Source: Candidatus Rokuibacteriota bacterium
Lineage (GTDB): Bacteria > Methylomirabilota > Methylomirabilia > Rokubacteriales > CSP1-6
Direction of reading: 5' to 3'
Assembly: GCA_016188005.1 (NCBI GenBank)
Contig: JACPIQ010000120.1
Span: 1 to 64,000 of the forward strand
DNA: 64,000 bases
The position numbers and the translations under genes were made by a program. The number at the start of each line of letters is the position of its first letter. Position 1 is the first letter of the stretch. The notes under the pieces were generated by a model that did no database searches, was not told the origin of the DNA, and was given only the letters and a program-made list of their open reading frames with translations. Shown here in pieces: positions 1 to 8,648 of this stretch.

Positions 1-888
1 GACGCGCGCGCGCTCGAAGACGTACTCGCGCACGTCCTGCTTCGACCAGCCCGCGGCGCCGAGCAGCTCGCGCTGCTGGGGCGCCATCACGAGGGCATAG
101 TTGCCCGCCCAGATCGAATACGTGAGCATGTTGGCGCGGATGGCGGCCGCGTAGGTCTCCAGGATCTCGCGCGGGGCCGACGTCCACTCGTTCATGACCT
201 GGTGCGGCGACTCGGCGGCGAGCACCGTCACCGCGGAGGCGCCCGCCGGCACGCCGCGATCGGCGGAGAGCGGAGGCCAGAAGCTGCCCTCCTCGTCCTC
301 GGCCACGCAGAAGGTGAACTTGCCGGGATGGCCGAGGGTCGAGCGATCGAGCTGGCCGGGCACCCCACCCAGCACGTTCAGGACGACGAGCCTGAGGGCG
401 CGGCCGATGCTCGCATTCGCCCGGCTGCCATTGGCGAGGGCATTGTGCGTGGTGTGCATGCCGAGGCGCCGGCGGATGGGCCCGTTGACGACAACGAACG
501 GCGCGCTGCCGCCGGTGCTCGCCGTGCAGCCGTGGAGGCCGAACTCCGGCGCGGCCACCGCCCGGACGAGGGCCGCCACCACCGGCATGTACTCGGGCAG
601 GCCGCCCGCCATGACCGCGGCGATCGCCACCTTCTCCGCGGGGATCCGGCGCCGGCGCACCGGCTCGATGGCGACGACGTCGGCGGGACCCAGGCCCGCG
701 GCGTCGAGGAATCGGCGGACCAGCACCTCGGTGGGCGGGACGACGGGAAGGCCGTCGGTCAGCCCCTCCCGCTGGTAGAGCTCATTGGCCTCGAAGGCGT
801 CGGCCACTTCCCACGACGGCGACGTCAGCGGCGCGGCCGGCACGCCCTCGGACCGTCGAGCCCCCGCCCAGCCGGGGGTGTCGCTCAT
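1..888 (-). CDS. Uncharacterised protein with DGLPVVPPT motif (3' end beyond window)
   Basis: The minus-strand frame is open from ATG at 888 to the window edge, giving 296 codons with the C-terminus missing. It reads MSDTPGWAG, then a conserved-looking LTDGLPVVPPTEVLV segment near residue 44, HGCTASTGGSAPFVVVNGP near 120 and PGKFTFCVAEDEEGSFWPP near 185. I recognise this pattern from uncharacterised bacterial proteins, often found near small seleno/thiol proteins, but I know of no assigned reaction. No signal peptide or membrane segment is visible. Its start overlaps the stop of the upstream cyclic-nucleotide-domain gene as ATGA, so the two are probably translationally coupled. Confidence 0.7.
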   Translation of the reverse strand, partial: MSDTPGWAGARRSEGVPAAPLTSPSWEVADAFEANELYQREGLTDGLPVVPPTEVLVRRFLDAAGLGPADVVAIEPVRRRRIPAEKVAIAAVMAGGLPEYMPVVAALVRAVAAPEFGLHGCTASTGGSAPFVVVNGPIRRRLGMHTTHNALANGSRANASIGRALRLVVLNVLGGVPGQLDRSTLGHPGKFTFCVAEDEEGSFWPPLSADRGVPAGASAVTVLAAESPHQVMNEWTSAPREILETYAAAIRANMLTYSIWAGNYALVMAPQQRELLGAAGWSKQDVREYVFERARV

Positions 889-1415
889 GACCCCGCCGAG
901 GGCGACCTGAGACGCTCCGCCCGCTCCTCGCCCTGTCGAACGCGTCTCGACAGCGTGATCAACAGGGTGTGAGTGAGCCCCGGCACTTCCTTGAGGAGTG
1001 CGGAGAAGTGCCGGCGACTGATGACGAGCAACCGCACCGGCGTATCCGCAATGACCGTCGCGGACCGCGGCCCCCCGTCGAGCAAACTCATCTCGCCGAA
1101 GAACTCTCCAGGGTGTAAAGGCACGCGCTTCTCGGCGGACACCTCGACTCGTGCAGTCCCATCGATGATCAGGAAGAACTCGTCGCCTGGTTCCCCAGCG
1201 CGGGTCAGGACGGTGTCAGCCGCGGCGTCGAAGACCCGGGCGATCTTGGCGACCTTCCGGAGCTGCCGCCGGCTGCAGGCCTCGAAGAGCGGGACTTCCT
1301 TCAACCGCTCGATCTTGCCTTCCTGCCTCGCCTCAACTCCCGAGGAGACGGGTTCCAGGCGACCTTCAGGGCCGTAGGGAATCGAGCCGTCCATCATCCG
1401 GCTGATCAGTTCCAT
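885..1415 (-). CDS. Cyclic nucleotide-binding domain protein
   Basis: The 176-residue protein is a single Crp-like cyclic-nucleotide-binding fold. The phosphate-binding cassette is visible as GEFFGEMSLLDGGPRSATVI near residues 103-122, and the N-terminal part reads LFEACSRRQLRKVAKIARV, typical of this fold. There is no helix-turn-helix after the domain, only a short helical tail, so it is not a complete Crp/Fnr transcription factor. It more likely senses a nucleotide or acts as a regulatory subunit. A GGAGG sequence lies just upstream of ATG 1415. Its stop overlaps the next gene's start, suggesting joint function with the DGLPVVPPT protein. Confidence 0.8.
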   Translation of the reverse strand: MELISRMMDGSIPYGPEGRLEPVSSGVEARQEGKIERLKEVPLFEACSRRQLRKVAKIARVFDAAADTVLTRAGEPGDEFFLIIDGTARVEVSAEKRVPLHPGEFFGEMSLLDGGPRSATVIADTPVRLLVISRRHFSALLKEVPGLTHTLLITLSRRVRQGEERAERLRSPSAGS

Positions 1416-1501
1416 GGGGGCCTCCGGCCTGGTTCGCGCTTACCCCTGAGCCCAGTTCCCCGCGCACCTACCACCCCGGGTCTTCTCCAGCCTACCACTC
1501 A

Positions 1502-1927
1502 TCACGGGACTGCGGGTCGCCGCAGACCCCACAGAACGAGGATGGCGGAGGCGAGTATTGCGATCCCGACGCTGATGAAGCCGATGGCCACAACGCCCTC
1601 CTGCCAGGGCTGGCCACTGTGGCCCGCTCCGGTGATTGGCGATAGAGCCGCCGTGCCAAAGATCGCCGCTGCCGTGGTCACGGCCCAGTTGGCGTACGTC
1701 CCGTACAGCGCCGTCCAGTAGGCCGCTGCCTCCAGTCGTGTGGACAGTTTCACCTCCGTCCAGACAGCGCCCAGCGCAACGAGGAAGGTCCCGTTCATCA
1801 CGCCTTCCAAGTGTGCGGCGAGCCCCATGCGCGGGTTGCTGAACTTCTGCTCGACGAAGCCCGTGAGGAGTCCGAGCAAGAAGAGGAACATGCCGTGCCA
1901 GAGCAATCGACGCCTGCTCGCGTCCAT
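1502..1927 (-). CDS. Hydroxylaminobenzene mutase-like integral membrane protein
   Basis: About 141 residues with four hydrophobic helices. The segments RLLWHGMFLFLLGLLTG, HLEGVMNGTFLVALGAVW, ALYGTYANWAV and GFISVGIAILASAILVLWGL match my recollection of the HabA/HabB hydroxylaminobenzene mutases and related styrene-oxide isomerases. HabA/HabB rearrange hydroxylaminobenzene to 2-aminophenol in nitroaromatic breakdown. ATG 1927 has GAGGTGG at good spacing; GTG 1936 is an alternative start. It is encoded downstream of the ABC importer and nucleoside phosphorylase-like gene on the same strand. The family is fairly sure from the motifs, but the substrate is unknown and no nitroreductase is nearby. 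Confidence 0.75.
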   Translation of the reverse strand: MDASRRRLLWHGMFLFLLGLLTGFVEQKFSNPRMGLAAHLEGVMNGTFLVALGAVWTEVKLSTRLEAAAYWTALYGTYANWAVTTAAAIFGTAALSPITGAGHSGQPWQEGVVAIGFISVGIAILASAILVLWGLRRPAVP

Positions 1928-2000
1928 GCTTGCCACCTCTTCGCGACGGATTCACTCGTCGCCGGTGGGCGCGACCCCGGCCCCGTCGGCGGGCCCGCGC

Positions 2001-2738
2001 TCAGAGACCCCGAAGCACGCCGAGGCAATTCTCGAGGGTCCCATCGCTCATGCCGCGGCGGTCGACGTACCAATCCTTCCATTCGCCGACCAGGAGATCG
2101 CTGACGTGCCCGATCCAGACCGCGTCCACGCCACACGCCGAGGCGGCCGCGTAGAAGGCGGCAGTTTCCATGTTGACGACGTGGGCACCCATCTCCACCC
2201 ACTGCCGGACGAGGCTCGCCGTCTCCCTGTAGACGGCATCGACCGTCGCGGCCGTCACGTGGCGGGCGGAGGGGACCAGCTCGACCAGCGCCGGCGCGGG
2301 GTGGAAGGGGCCGGCCCCGTATTGCCGGCTCGTCCCGTCCATCGCGGGGGCCGAGCCCACCACCAGCTGCGTGCCCTGCGGCAGCGACGCGTCGAGGCTG
2401 CCCGCCGCGCCGTACCCGACCACGTGCTTGACCCCCATCGCCGAGAGCTCCTCGACGAGAATGGCCGCCTGGGGTCCCCCCCAGATGCAGCCGGTCGCGA
2501 TGACGACGGACTTGCCCTCCACCTTCGCCGCATAGACCGCCGGGAGCTCGGCGGTCTCCTCCACGCCCCAGAGGACCTTCCGACCGACCGGGGCGGCGCC
2601 AAGCGCCTCGACGAGCGCTCTCGATCCCATCGCGTCGCGGAAGCACAGCACACCGACGTCCCACCGGGGGATGTCCGCCTCGCTCCGGAACCGCCCGGCG
2701 ATCACCCGTTCCGGCGTTATGTATCTCCGATCCATCAC
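2001..2738 (-). CDS. Purine/uridine phosphorylase-like protein
   Basis: The 245-residue protein fits the nucleoside phosphorylase superfamily (PNP/UDP type), which splits nucleosides with phosphate into base and pentose-1-phosphate. Visible signatures are the glycine-rich VVIATGCIWGGPQAAI near residue 78, VVGYGAAGSLDASLPQGT near 105 and the ribose-binding VVNMETAAFYAAAS near 190, where the Met-Glu pair is expected. The start is GTG 2738 or ATG 2735; both overlap the stop of the upstream ATPase gene, so it is translationally coupled to the ABC importer. Linkage to an importer suggests salvage of a taken-up compound. The exact base specificity cannot be read from the sequence. Confidence 0.8.
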   Translation of the reverse strand: MMDRRYITPERVIAGRFRSEADIPRWDVGVLCFRDAMGSRALVEALGAAPVGRKVLWGVEETAELPAVYAAKVEGKSVVIATGCIWGGPQAAILVEELSAMGVKHVVGYGAAGSLDASLPQGTQLVVGSAPAMDGTSRQYGAGPFHPAPALVELVPSARHVTAATVDAVYRETASLVRQWVEMGAHVVNMETAAFYAAASACGVDAVWIGHVSDLLVGEWKDWYVDRRGMSDGTLENCLGVLRGL

Positions 2739-3841
2739 CCTCCCCTCGGCCCGTCCAGTGAATCCTGTGCCGGCCGCCGCGGCCCTCCGCAGTCAGCGGC
2801 CTCGCAGGCAACTTGGCGCCCGGCGACCTGGCGCAGCGCCGGGTCGACGCTCGCGCAACGCTCGAGCGCCAGCGAGCAGCGGGAACGGAACCGGCAACCG
2901 CTCGGCAGATCGCCCGGGTTCGGGGGTTCGCCCTGGAGGGTAAAGGTGTCGGTGACTCTCTCGCCTCCGATCTCGGGGATCGCGGCGAGCAGTGACTGGG
3001 TGTAGGGATGGCGCGGGTCGGAGAACACAGTTTCGGTGTCGCCCATCTCGACGATCCGACCGAGGTACATTACCGCCATCCTGTTGCACATCATGCGCAC
3101 GACGGCGAGATCGTGCGAGATGAAGATGTAGGTCAGGCTGAATTCGAGCTTCAGCTCGCGGAAGAGCTTGAGCACCGTCGCCTGCACCGACACGTCCAGA
3201 CCTGAGGTTGGCTCGTCGAGGATCACCATCGTCGGCTGCAGCGTGAGGATCCGTGCCAGGCCCACGCGGCGCTGCTGCCCGCCGGAGAGTTCGTGCGGGT
3301 AGAGGTCGAGATGGGTCTGCGGAAGCCCGACAGCCTTCAGGATGCTCCGCACGCGCTCCTCGCGCGCCGCCTCGGAGAGTCCGGTGTGGACCACCAGCGG
3401 CTCGTGCAGGCTTCGCCGGATCTTCCAGCGCGGATCGAGCGACGCGCCCGGGTCCTGGTACACGTACTGCAGCCGGGGCGCGAAGGCACGCCGCGCGCGT
3501 GGACTCAGCCGGCTCACGTCGCGCCCCTCGAATCGCATCTCGCCGCCCATCGGTGGGTGTATGCCCATCAGCGTCTTTGCGAGCGTCGACTTCCCGCAGC
3601 CGCTCTCGCCCACGATTCCGAGCGTCTCCCCAGAGTGAACCGCGAACGACACGTCGTCGAGCGCCTTGACCCAGCCGCTGCGGAGGCCCCATGCGCTCTT
3701 CACCGGGAAATACTGCCGCAGTTCACGGACCTCCAGCAGCGCTGGTCCGGGGCCCGGGGCGGCTGCCGCGGAAGCGGCGCCGCTGGCCGCCTCGGCCGCG
3801 CACGTGCCGGCGGCGGGACGCGTCGAGGTGGGTGAACTCAT
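2735..3841 (-). CDS. Peptide/nickel-type ABC transporter ATP-binding protein (DppF/OppF-like)
   Basis: The 368-residue cytoplasmic ATPase powers the importer encoded here. Walker A GESGCGKST, signature LSGGQQRRVGLARIL, Walker B TMVILDEPTSGLD and the switch His in YIFISHDLAVV are all present. The C-terminal oligopeptide-transporter extension contains CRFRSRCSLALERC, with cysteines that bind an iron-sulfur cluster in some relatives. ATG 3841 was chosen because it overlaps the previous stop as ATGA and because upstream in-frame residues look unlike the family. The Ala/Pro-rich segment at residues 8-40 is a low-complexity linker. It forms a heteromeric pair with the next ATPase. Confidence 0.92.
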   Translation of the reverse strand: MSSPTSTRPAAGTCAAEAASGAASAAAAPGPGPALLEVRELRQYFPVKSAWGLRSGWVKALDDVSFAVHSGETLGIVGESGCGKSTLAKTLMGIHPPMGGEMRFEGRDVSRLSPRARRAFAPRLQYVYQDPGASLDPRWKIRRSLHEPLVVHTGLSEAAREERVRSILKAVGLPQTHLDLYPHELSGGQQRRVGLARILTLQPTMVILDEPTSGLDVSVQATVLKLFRELKLEFSLTYIFISHDLAVVRMMCNRMAVMYLGRIVEMGDTETVFSDPRHPYTQSLLAAIPEIGGERVTDTFTLQGEPPNPGDLPSGCRFRSRCSLALERCASVDPALRQVAGRQVACEAADCGGPRRPAQDSLDGPRGG

Positions 3842-4998
3842 CGGGAGTCGGCGGAAAAGAGCTGCCCGGGCAGCTGGGCGTGCGAACGATCCGCAGTGCT
3901 GGCGCGCGGCACGCCCGGTGGGATGGTCTCGGTTGGCGCGAGCGGGTGATGGCAGCGCACCGCGTGCGCGTCGCCAACCTGTCGCGGCGCCGGCCGCTCG
4001 TGGCGGCAGACGTCCGTCGTGTAGGTGCAACGCGGGTGGAAACGGCACCCCGCGGGCGGGTCGATCAGGCCGGGAATCTCGCCGCCGATTTCTCGGATCT
4101 CGCGCCCAGGACGTGGCAGGCTCTCAAGCAGCTTTGCGGTGTACGGATGCGCGGGACGCGCGAAGAATGAGCGGGTCGGCGCAGTCTCCATCTCCTGACC
4201 CGCGTACATCACGGTGACGCGGTCGCAGATCTCGTGCGCGGTTCCCATGTTGTGCGTCGTGAACAGCACCGAGATGCCACGCTCCTTCACCAGCGCCCGC
4301 AGCAGCCGCAGGATCTGCGCCTGGATGGTGACGTCCAGCGCCGTCGTCGGCTCGTCTGCGACGATCAGCTCCGGGTCGGGCAGTAGCGACATCGCGATCA
4401 TCAGGCGCTGCCGCTGCCCGCCGCTGAACTCGTGCGGGAGCTTCGACAGGGAGGCTCCGGGCTCCGGGATCTGGATCCTGCGCAGCAGCTCGGCGACGTC
4501 TGCGCGATCGGCCGTGCGGCGCGCGCGCGAGTACCCGACAAGAAGCGCCGAGATCCCGGACCGGCGTTCGGGACCGCACCGCGGCGACTTCCATTTCATC
4601 AGCTCGTCGATCTGGCTGCCGACCCGGAACAGCGGATTGAACGCGGCAAGCGGGTCCTGCGGGATGAAGGTGATCCGGCGGCCGCGGATCGCCGCGGCGA
4701 TCTCCTCCGGCGGCATGTCGAGCAGCGGCTCGCCCCTGAAGACGATCGAGCCCGAATCGATCCGGGCCGCGTTTGCCGGCAGAACGCCGAGGATGGCGCG
4801 GGCCAGCGTCGTCTTTCCGCAGCCGCTCTCGCCGACCAGCCCCAACACCTCGCCGTGACCGACGGTGAGACTGACGCCGTCGAGCACCCGCGCGAGTCCT
4901 TGGTCGGTAGCAAAGCTCACGCGCAGATCGGACACCATGAGCAGATCGCCGGCTAACTTGGTCGGCGAGCCGTCGGCCCGATCGCGTCGATCAAACAT
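3838..4998 (-). CDS. Peptide/nickel-type ABC transporter ATP-binding protein (DppD/OppD-like)
   Basis: About 386 residues. Walker A GESGCGKTT, signature EFSGGQRQRLMIAMSLL, Walker B ELIVADEPTTALD and switch TTHNMGTAHEI identify an ABC ATPase, and CRFHPRCTYTTDVC is the C-terminal cysteine cluster of the Opp/Dpp subfamily. There is an unusual roughly 25-residue insertion (KSPRCGPERRSGISALL and following) before the signature. ATG 4998 (MFDRRDR) lies eight bases inside the upstream permease gene, matching the coupling seen along this operon; longer in-frame extensions lie inside the permease. It is predicted to be the first of the two ATPase subunits at the inner membrane. Confidence 0.92.
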   Translation of the reverse strand: MFDRRDRADGSPTKLAGDLLMVSDLRVSFATDQGLARVLDGVSLTVGHGEVLGLVGESGCGKTTLARAILGVLPANAARIDSGSIVFRGEPLLDMPPEEIAAAIRGRRITFIPQDPLAAFNPLFRVGSQIDELMKWKSPRCGPERRSGISALLVGYSRARRTADRADVAELLRRIQIPEPGASLSKLPHEFSGGQRQRLMIAMSLLPDPELIVADEPTTALDVTIQAQILRLLRALVKERGISVLFTTHNMGTAHEICDRVTVMYAGQEMETAPTRSFFARPAHPYTAKLLESLPRPGREIREIGGEIPGLIDPPAGCRFHPRCTYTTDVCRHERPAPRQVGDAHAVRCHHPLAPTETIPPGVPRASTADRSHAQLPGQLFSADSR

Positions 4999-5848
4999 GC
5001 TTCGCCCGTCGTGTCTTGGGGTCGAGGACGTCGCGCAGACCGTCGCCGAGCAGGTTGAAGCCGAGGACGACGAGGAGAATCGCGAGGCCGGGTGCAAGCA
5101 CGTACCACCACGCATCGGGCAGGAACTCGCGCGATTCCGAGATCATCCGCCCCCACTCCGGCGTCGGCGGCTGCGCTCCGAGGCCGAGGAAGCCCAGCGA
5201 GGCCGCGGTGAGGATCGTGAACCCCATGCCGAGCGAGGTGCGCACGATGATCGGCGAGGCGACGTTGGGCAGAACGTGGAACAGAGTGATACGCCAAGAA
5301 GGCACCCCGAGGGCCACCGACGATTCGATGAACACCTCGTTCTTCAGCGACCGGGTCTCGGCGTAGACCAGCCGCGTGAACCATGGCCAATAGGTGAGCG
5401 ACAGGGCAAGGATCACGTTCTCGATCGACGGCCCGAGGGTCTGCGCGATCGCGATTGCGAGCACGATCTGCGGGACCGCGAGGAAGATGTCGGAGGTTCG
5501 CATCAGCGCGTCGCCAAGCCAGTTGCCGTACCAGCCGGCAACAAGTCCGATCGGCACGCCGATCACGAGCGATGCGCCGACCGCGATGAGGGCGATCATC
5601 AGCGTGATCCGGGCGCCGAACAACACCCGGCTATAGATGTCGCCACCCATCCGGTCGGTGCCAAACCAGTAGGTGTCGCCGGGCGGCAGCAGCCGCTTCG
5701 ACGGGCTCATCTCCCACGCGGCGTCCGGATGGGTCGCGAGCCAAGGAGCGAAGCTCGCCGCGACGATCAGCACCACGATGATCGCGAGCCCGAGCAACGC
5801 CGAGCGGTCATGCCCGAGCTTGCGCACGATGTAGAGGAAGCCCTTCAC
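4991..5848 (-). CDS. ABC transporter permease (DppC-like)
   Basis: The 285-residue inner-membrane permease has an N-terminal membrane helix (LLGLAIIVVLIVAASFAPWL), the WFGTDRMGGDIYSRVLFGAR signature of DppC/OppC proteins, and the EAA coupling loop ESSVALGVPSWRITLFHVLPN that docks on the ATPases. Six hydrophobic segments are expected and visible. It starts at ATG 5848 and ends eight bases inside the first ATPase gene. A 130-bp gap separates it from dppB, longer than the other spacings here, and I see no separate gene in that gap. Confidence 0.92.
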   Translation of the reverse strand: MKGFLYIVRKLGHDRSALLGLAIIVVLIVAASFAPWLATHPDAAWEMSPSKRLLPPGDTYWFGTDRMGGDIYSRVLFGARITLMIALIAVGASLVIGVPIGLVAGWYGNWLGDALMRTSDIFLAVPQIVLAIAIAQTLGPSIENVILALSLTYWPWFTRLVYAETRSLKNEVFIESSVALGVPSWRITLFHVLPNVASPIIVRTSLGMGFTILTAASLGFLGLGAQPPTPEWGRMISESREFLPDAWWYVLAPGLAILLVVLGFNLLGDGLRDVLDPKTRRAKHV

Positions 5849-5978
5849 CGCCCCGCGGCTCCGTATCCCGCCCCGCAGGAGGCCGTGACGCGGCCAGACG
5901 GGGCTCGGCGCGCCGCGTATCGCGCGCTGCCCCCCGCCCCCGGCGCGGCCTCGATATCTCCGCGGCGGCGTGCGGTTT

Positions 5979-6944
5979 TCATCCGCGTGTCTCGCGCGGG
6001 TCGATCAACACGTGGGCCAGGTCGACCGCCAGGTTGGCCAGGATGAACATGACGCCGGCGTACAGGGTGAAGCCCATCACCGCATTGTAGTCGGACTGCA
6101 GGATCGCATTGAACGCGTAGCTGCCGATTCCCGGCCAGTCGAACACCGTCTCGATGACGATCGCACCGCCGAGCAGCAGGCCGAACAGCAGGCCGATCTG
6201 TGTCACGGTCGAGGTGAGGGCGCCACGCAGGATGTACTTCCAGACGATCACCGTCCACGGGATTCCCATCGAGCGCTGGTACTGCACCGCCGCGCTCTGT
6301 ATCGTCTCGAGCACGCCGGCGCGCGTGAAGCGAACGACGGTCGCGAGCGCGGGGAACGCGAGCGTCAGCGTCGGCAGCGCCAGGTGCCACAGCGCCGAGG
6401 CAAGCGCGTCGACATCGCCACCGAGCAGCGCGTCGACGGTGAGCAGCCCGGTGATCCCGGGTGGAGGGAAGCCTTCGATACGGCCGCGCAGCGGCGTCCA
6501 GCCAAGCTTCATCGCGAACAGCCATTGCAGCATCAGACCTAGCCAGAACGACGCGATCGCCAGCCCCGACACGGTGACCAGGCGCACGACGTGGTCGAAG
6601 GCGCTGTTGCGGCGCAGCGCCGCAAGCACACCGAGCGGGGTGCCGACGACGACGGCCACCAGCATCGCCACGAACGTCAGCTCGATCGTCGCCGGCAGCC
6701 GCGCAAACAGGTCCTCGGCCACCGGCCGCGTGGTGAACAGGCTCTTGCCGAGGTCGCCTTGCACCAGGTTCAGGTAGTAGTTGCCGAGCTGGACGACGAG
6801 TGGTTTGTCGAAGCCGTACTGCGCGCGGACCGCCGCCTTGTGCGCTTCGGTTGCCGTTGCCCCGGCGATCAACGCGGCCGGATCAGCAGGGATGACGTGC
6901 GAGACGACAAAGACGATCGCGATCAGGCCGCCGACCGTGGGCAC
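5979..6944 (-). CDS. ABC transporter permease (DppB-like); true start probably AUC at 6986
   Basis: An inner-membrane permease of the DppB/OppB type, with GDLGKSLFTTRPVAEDLFAR, the EAA-like loop QYQRSMGIPWTVIVWKYIL and several membrane helices. Beginning at GTG 6944 the protein lacks the usual first residues. The frame stays open upstream and reads RFLVLTAKRFVWF before MPTVGG, which restores a normal DppB N-terminus. No ATG, GTG or TTG occurs there, but ATC 6986 lies seven bases after GGGAG, a good ribosome-binding site. The gene follows the binding-protein gene in the same direction. Function is secure; the start is not. Confidence 0.88.
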   Translation of the reverse strand: MPTVGGLIAIVFVVSHVIPADPAALIAGATATEAHKAAVRAQYGFDKPLVVQLGNYYLNLVQGDLGKSLFTTRPVAEDLFARLPATIELTFVAMLVAVVVGTPLGVLAALRRNSAFDHVVRLVTVSGLAIASFWLGLMLQWLFAMKLGWTPLRGRIEGFPPPGITGLLTVDALLGGDVDALASALWHLALPTLTLAFPALATVVRFTRAGVLETIQSAAVQYQRSMGIPWTVIVWKYILRGALTSTVTQIGLLFGLLLGGAIVIETVFDWPGIGSYAFNAILQSDYNAVMGFTLYAGVMFILANLAVDLAHVLIDPRETRG

Positions 6945-7055
6945 GAACCAAACGAAGCGCTTGGCGGTCAGGACGAGAAATCGGATACGCTTGCTCCCGT
7001 TGTGAATGCCGCCCGGCCGCCAGCGCGCGTGCGGACGATCAGCCCGCGACGCACG

Positions 7056-8648
7056 CTACTCGAAGTACACAGTGCGCATCTCCTGGCCGTTGCCGACCGG
7101 AGAGAACCTGACACCCTGCAGGTTCTTGGCGTAGGGGCCAAACCACTTGGTATTGTAGATCCACACACTGGCCGCCTCATCGACGACGATTCGGGTCGCC
7201 TCCTCGTACAGCTTGGCGCGCTCGGCCTGCTTGGTGCTGCGGAGGGCCTTGTCGAGCAGGTCGTCGACCTTGGGGTTCTTGTAGAAGCTGTTCGACAAGT
7301 ACGTGCCCCAGCCTCCAGAGTGGTACATCTCGCCGATCCAGTTGTGCGGGTCGGCGTAGAAGGTGCTGACCCACAATACCGAGAGGTCGGCGCTCGTTTC
7401 CTGCTTCGCCACCTTCTGGACAAACGACGGCCATGGCACGCCGACCAGCTTCGACTCGATGCCGATCTTCTTCAAGCCGTTCTGCAGCAGCGCAGCCGCC
7501 TGCTCGGACTGGCTGAAGCCGATGATGTGGGCGATCTCGAGTGGCCGGTCGACCTTGACCTTGGCCTGCGCGAGTTCGGCCTTCGCCTTCTCGGTGTCGT
7601 AGTAGTAGCCCTTCGCGTCCTTCGGGATGCCCCAGATGTTGTTGGGCAGCGGCGTCACGTTGCGCTCGACCATCCCACCGAGGATGTCCTTGTTGAACCC
7701 ATCGTAGTCGAATGCGTAGTTGATCGCGCGACGGACGTGGACGTCGTTCAGCGGCGCTCGCTGGTTGTGGATGTGGACCAGCATGACCCGCATCGACTCG
7801 GACTCGAGCACCTTGGTGTTCGCGCCTTCGCGCAGCGTCTTCAGCTGGTCGGAGGTGTGGTAGCCGCCCACGCCGCTGAAGTCGCCCTTCTGCAGGCCGA
7901 GCACGCGCGTGTTGGCATCCTTAACGCCGCGGAACTCGATCTCGTCGAGGTACTTCTTCCCCCAGCCCTTGAAATGGGGCACGAAGCGGTCGGCGACAAA
8001 GCCGAGCGCCGGATCGTACTGCTTCAGCTTGAAGGCGCCGGAACCGGCGTCATTCTTCGACAGCCACTGGGCACCCCAGTCCTTGTCCTTCTCGTTCTTC
8101 TGTACCAGTGCCTTGTTGACGATGTGCAGTTCGGGGACCATCGACAGGAAGATCGCCGAAGGCTTCGCGAGCTTGAACTCGACGGTGTACGCATCGACGG
8201 CGCGGGTCTGGCCGGGGCCTATCATCCGCTTGAAGATGGTAGCCGCGCCCTTGTTCATCGCAAGGATCCGTTCCATCGAGTACACGACGTCGACGGCCTT
8301 CACCTCCGAGCCGTCGTGGAACTTCACGCCCCGCTTCATCGTGAACCGATACGCCAGGCCGTCGGGCGAGATGGTATAGGTGTCCGCAACCCAGGGGTTG
8401 AGCTTCGCCGGGTTGTCCTGCCAGCGCATCAGGCCGTCGTAGAGGTTGAGGCGGACCGCCACACGAACGTTGTCGAACGCCGCATGCGGGTCCATCGTAT
8501 CGAAGTCGCTCTCGTTGGCGAACACGAAGCGGTTCTTGGCCTCGACCGAAGTGGGCAAGGCCACGCCGAACACGAGCGCCGCCATGCCGGCGGCGAGCGC
8601 GAGCTTCAGCGGCACGCAGGAGCGTAACTTCAACGCCATAGTAGTCAT
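7056..8648 (-). CDS. Peptide/nickel-type ABC transporter substrate-binding protein (DppA-like)
   Basis: The 530-residue periplasmic binding protein belongs to solute-binding family 5. A signal peptide is evident (KLALAAGMAALVFGVALP, cleavage near VEA-KN). The mature part begins RFVFANESDFDTMDPHAAFD and contains the family segments LYDGLMRW, FTMKRGVKFHDGSEVKA and VRRAINYAFDYDGFNK. GGAGG lies six bases before ATG 8648. As first gene of the dppABCDF-like operon it sets substrate choice, which could be peptides, opines, nickel chelates or other small molecules; nothing in the sequence decides this. It is divergently transcribed from the old yellow enzyme gene. Confidence 0.92.
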   Translation of the reverse strand: MTTMALKLRSCVPLKLALAAGMAALVFGVALPTSVEAKNRFVFANESDFDTMDPHAAFDNVRVAVRLNLYDGLMRWQDNPAKLNPWVADTYTISPDGLAYRFTMKRGVKFHDGSEVKAVDVVYSMERILAMNKGAATIFKRMIGPGQTRAVDAYTVEFKLAKPSAIFLSMVPELHIVNKALVQKNEKDKDWGAQWLSKNDAGSGAFKLKQYDPALGFVADRFVPHFKGWGKKYLDEIEFRGVKDANTRVLGLQKGDFSGVGGYHTSDQLKTLREGANTKVLESESMRVMLVHIHNQRAPLNDVHVRRAINYAFDYDGFNKDILGGMVERNVTPLPNNIWGIPKDAKGYYYDTEKAKAELAQAKVKVDRPLEIAHIIGFSQSEQAAALLQNGLKKIGIESKLVGVPWPSFVQKVAKQETSADLSVLWVSTFYADPHNWIGEMYHSGGWGTYLSNSFYKNPKVDDLLDKALRSTKQAERAKLYEEATRIVVDEAASVWIYNTKWFGPYAKNLQGVRFSPVGNGQEMRTVYFE

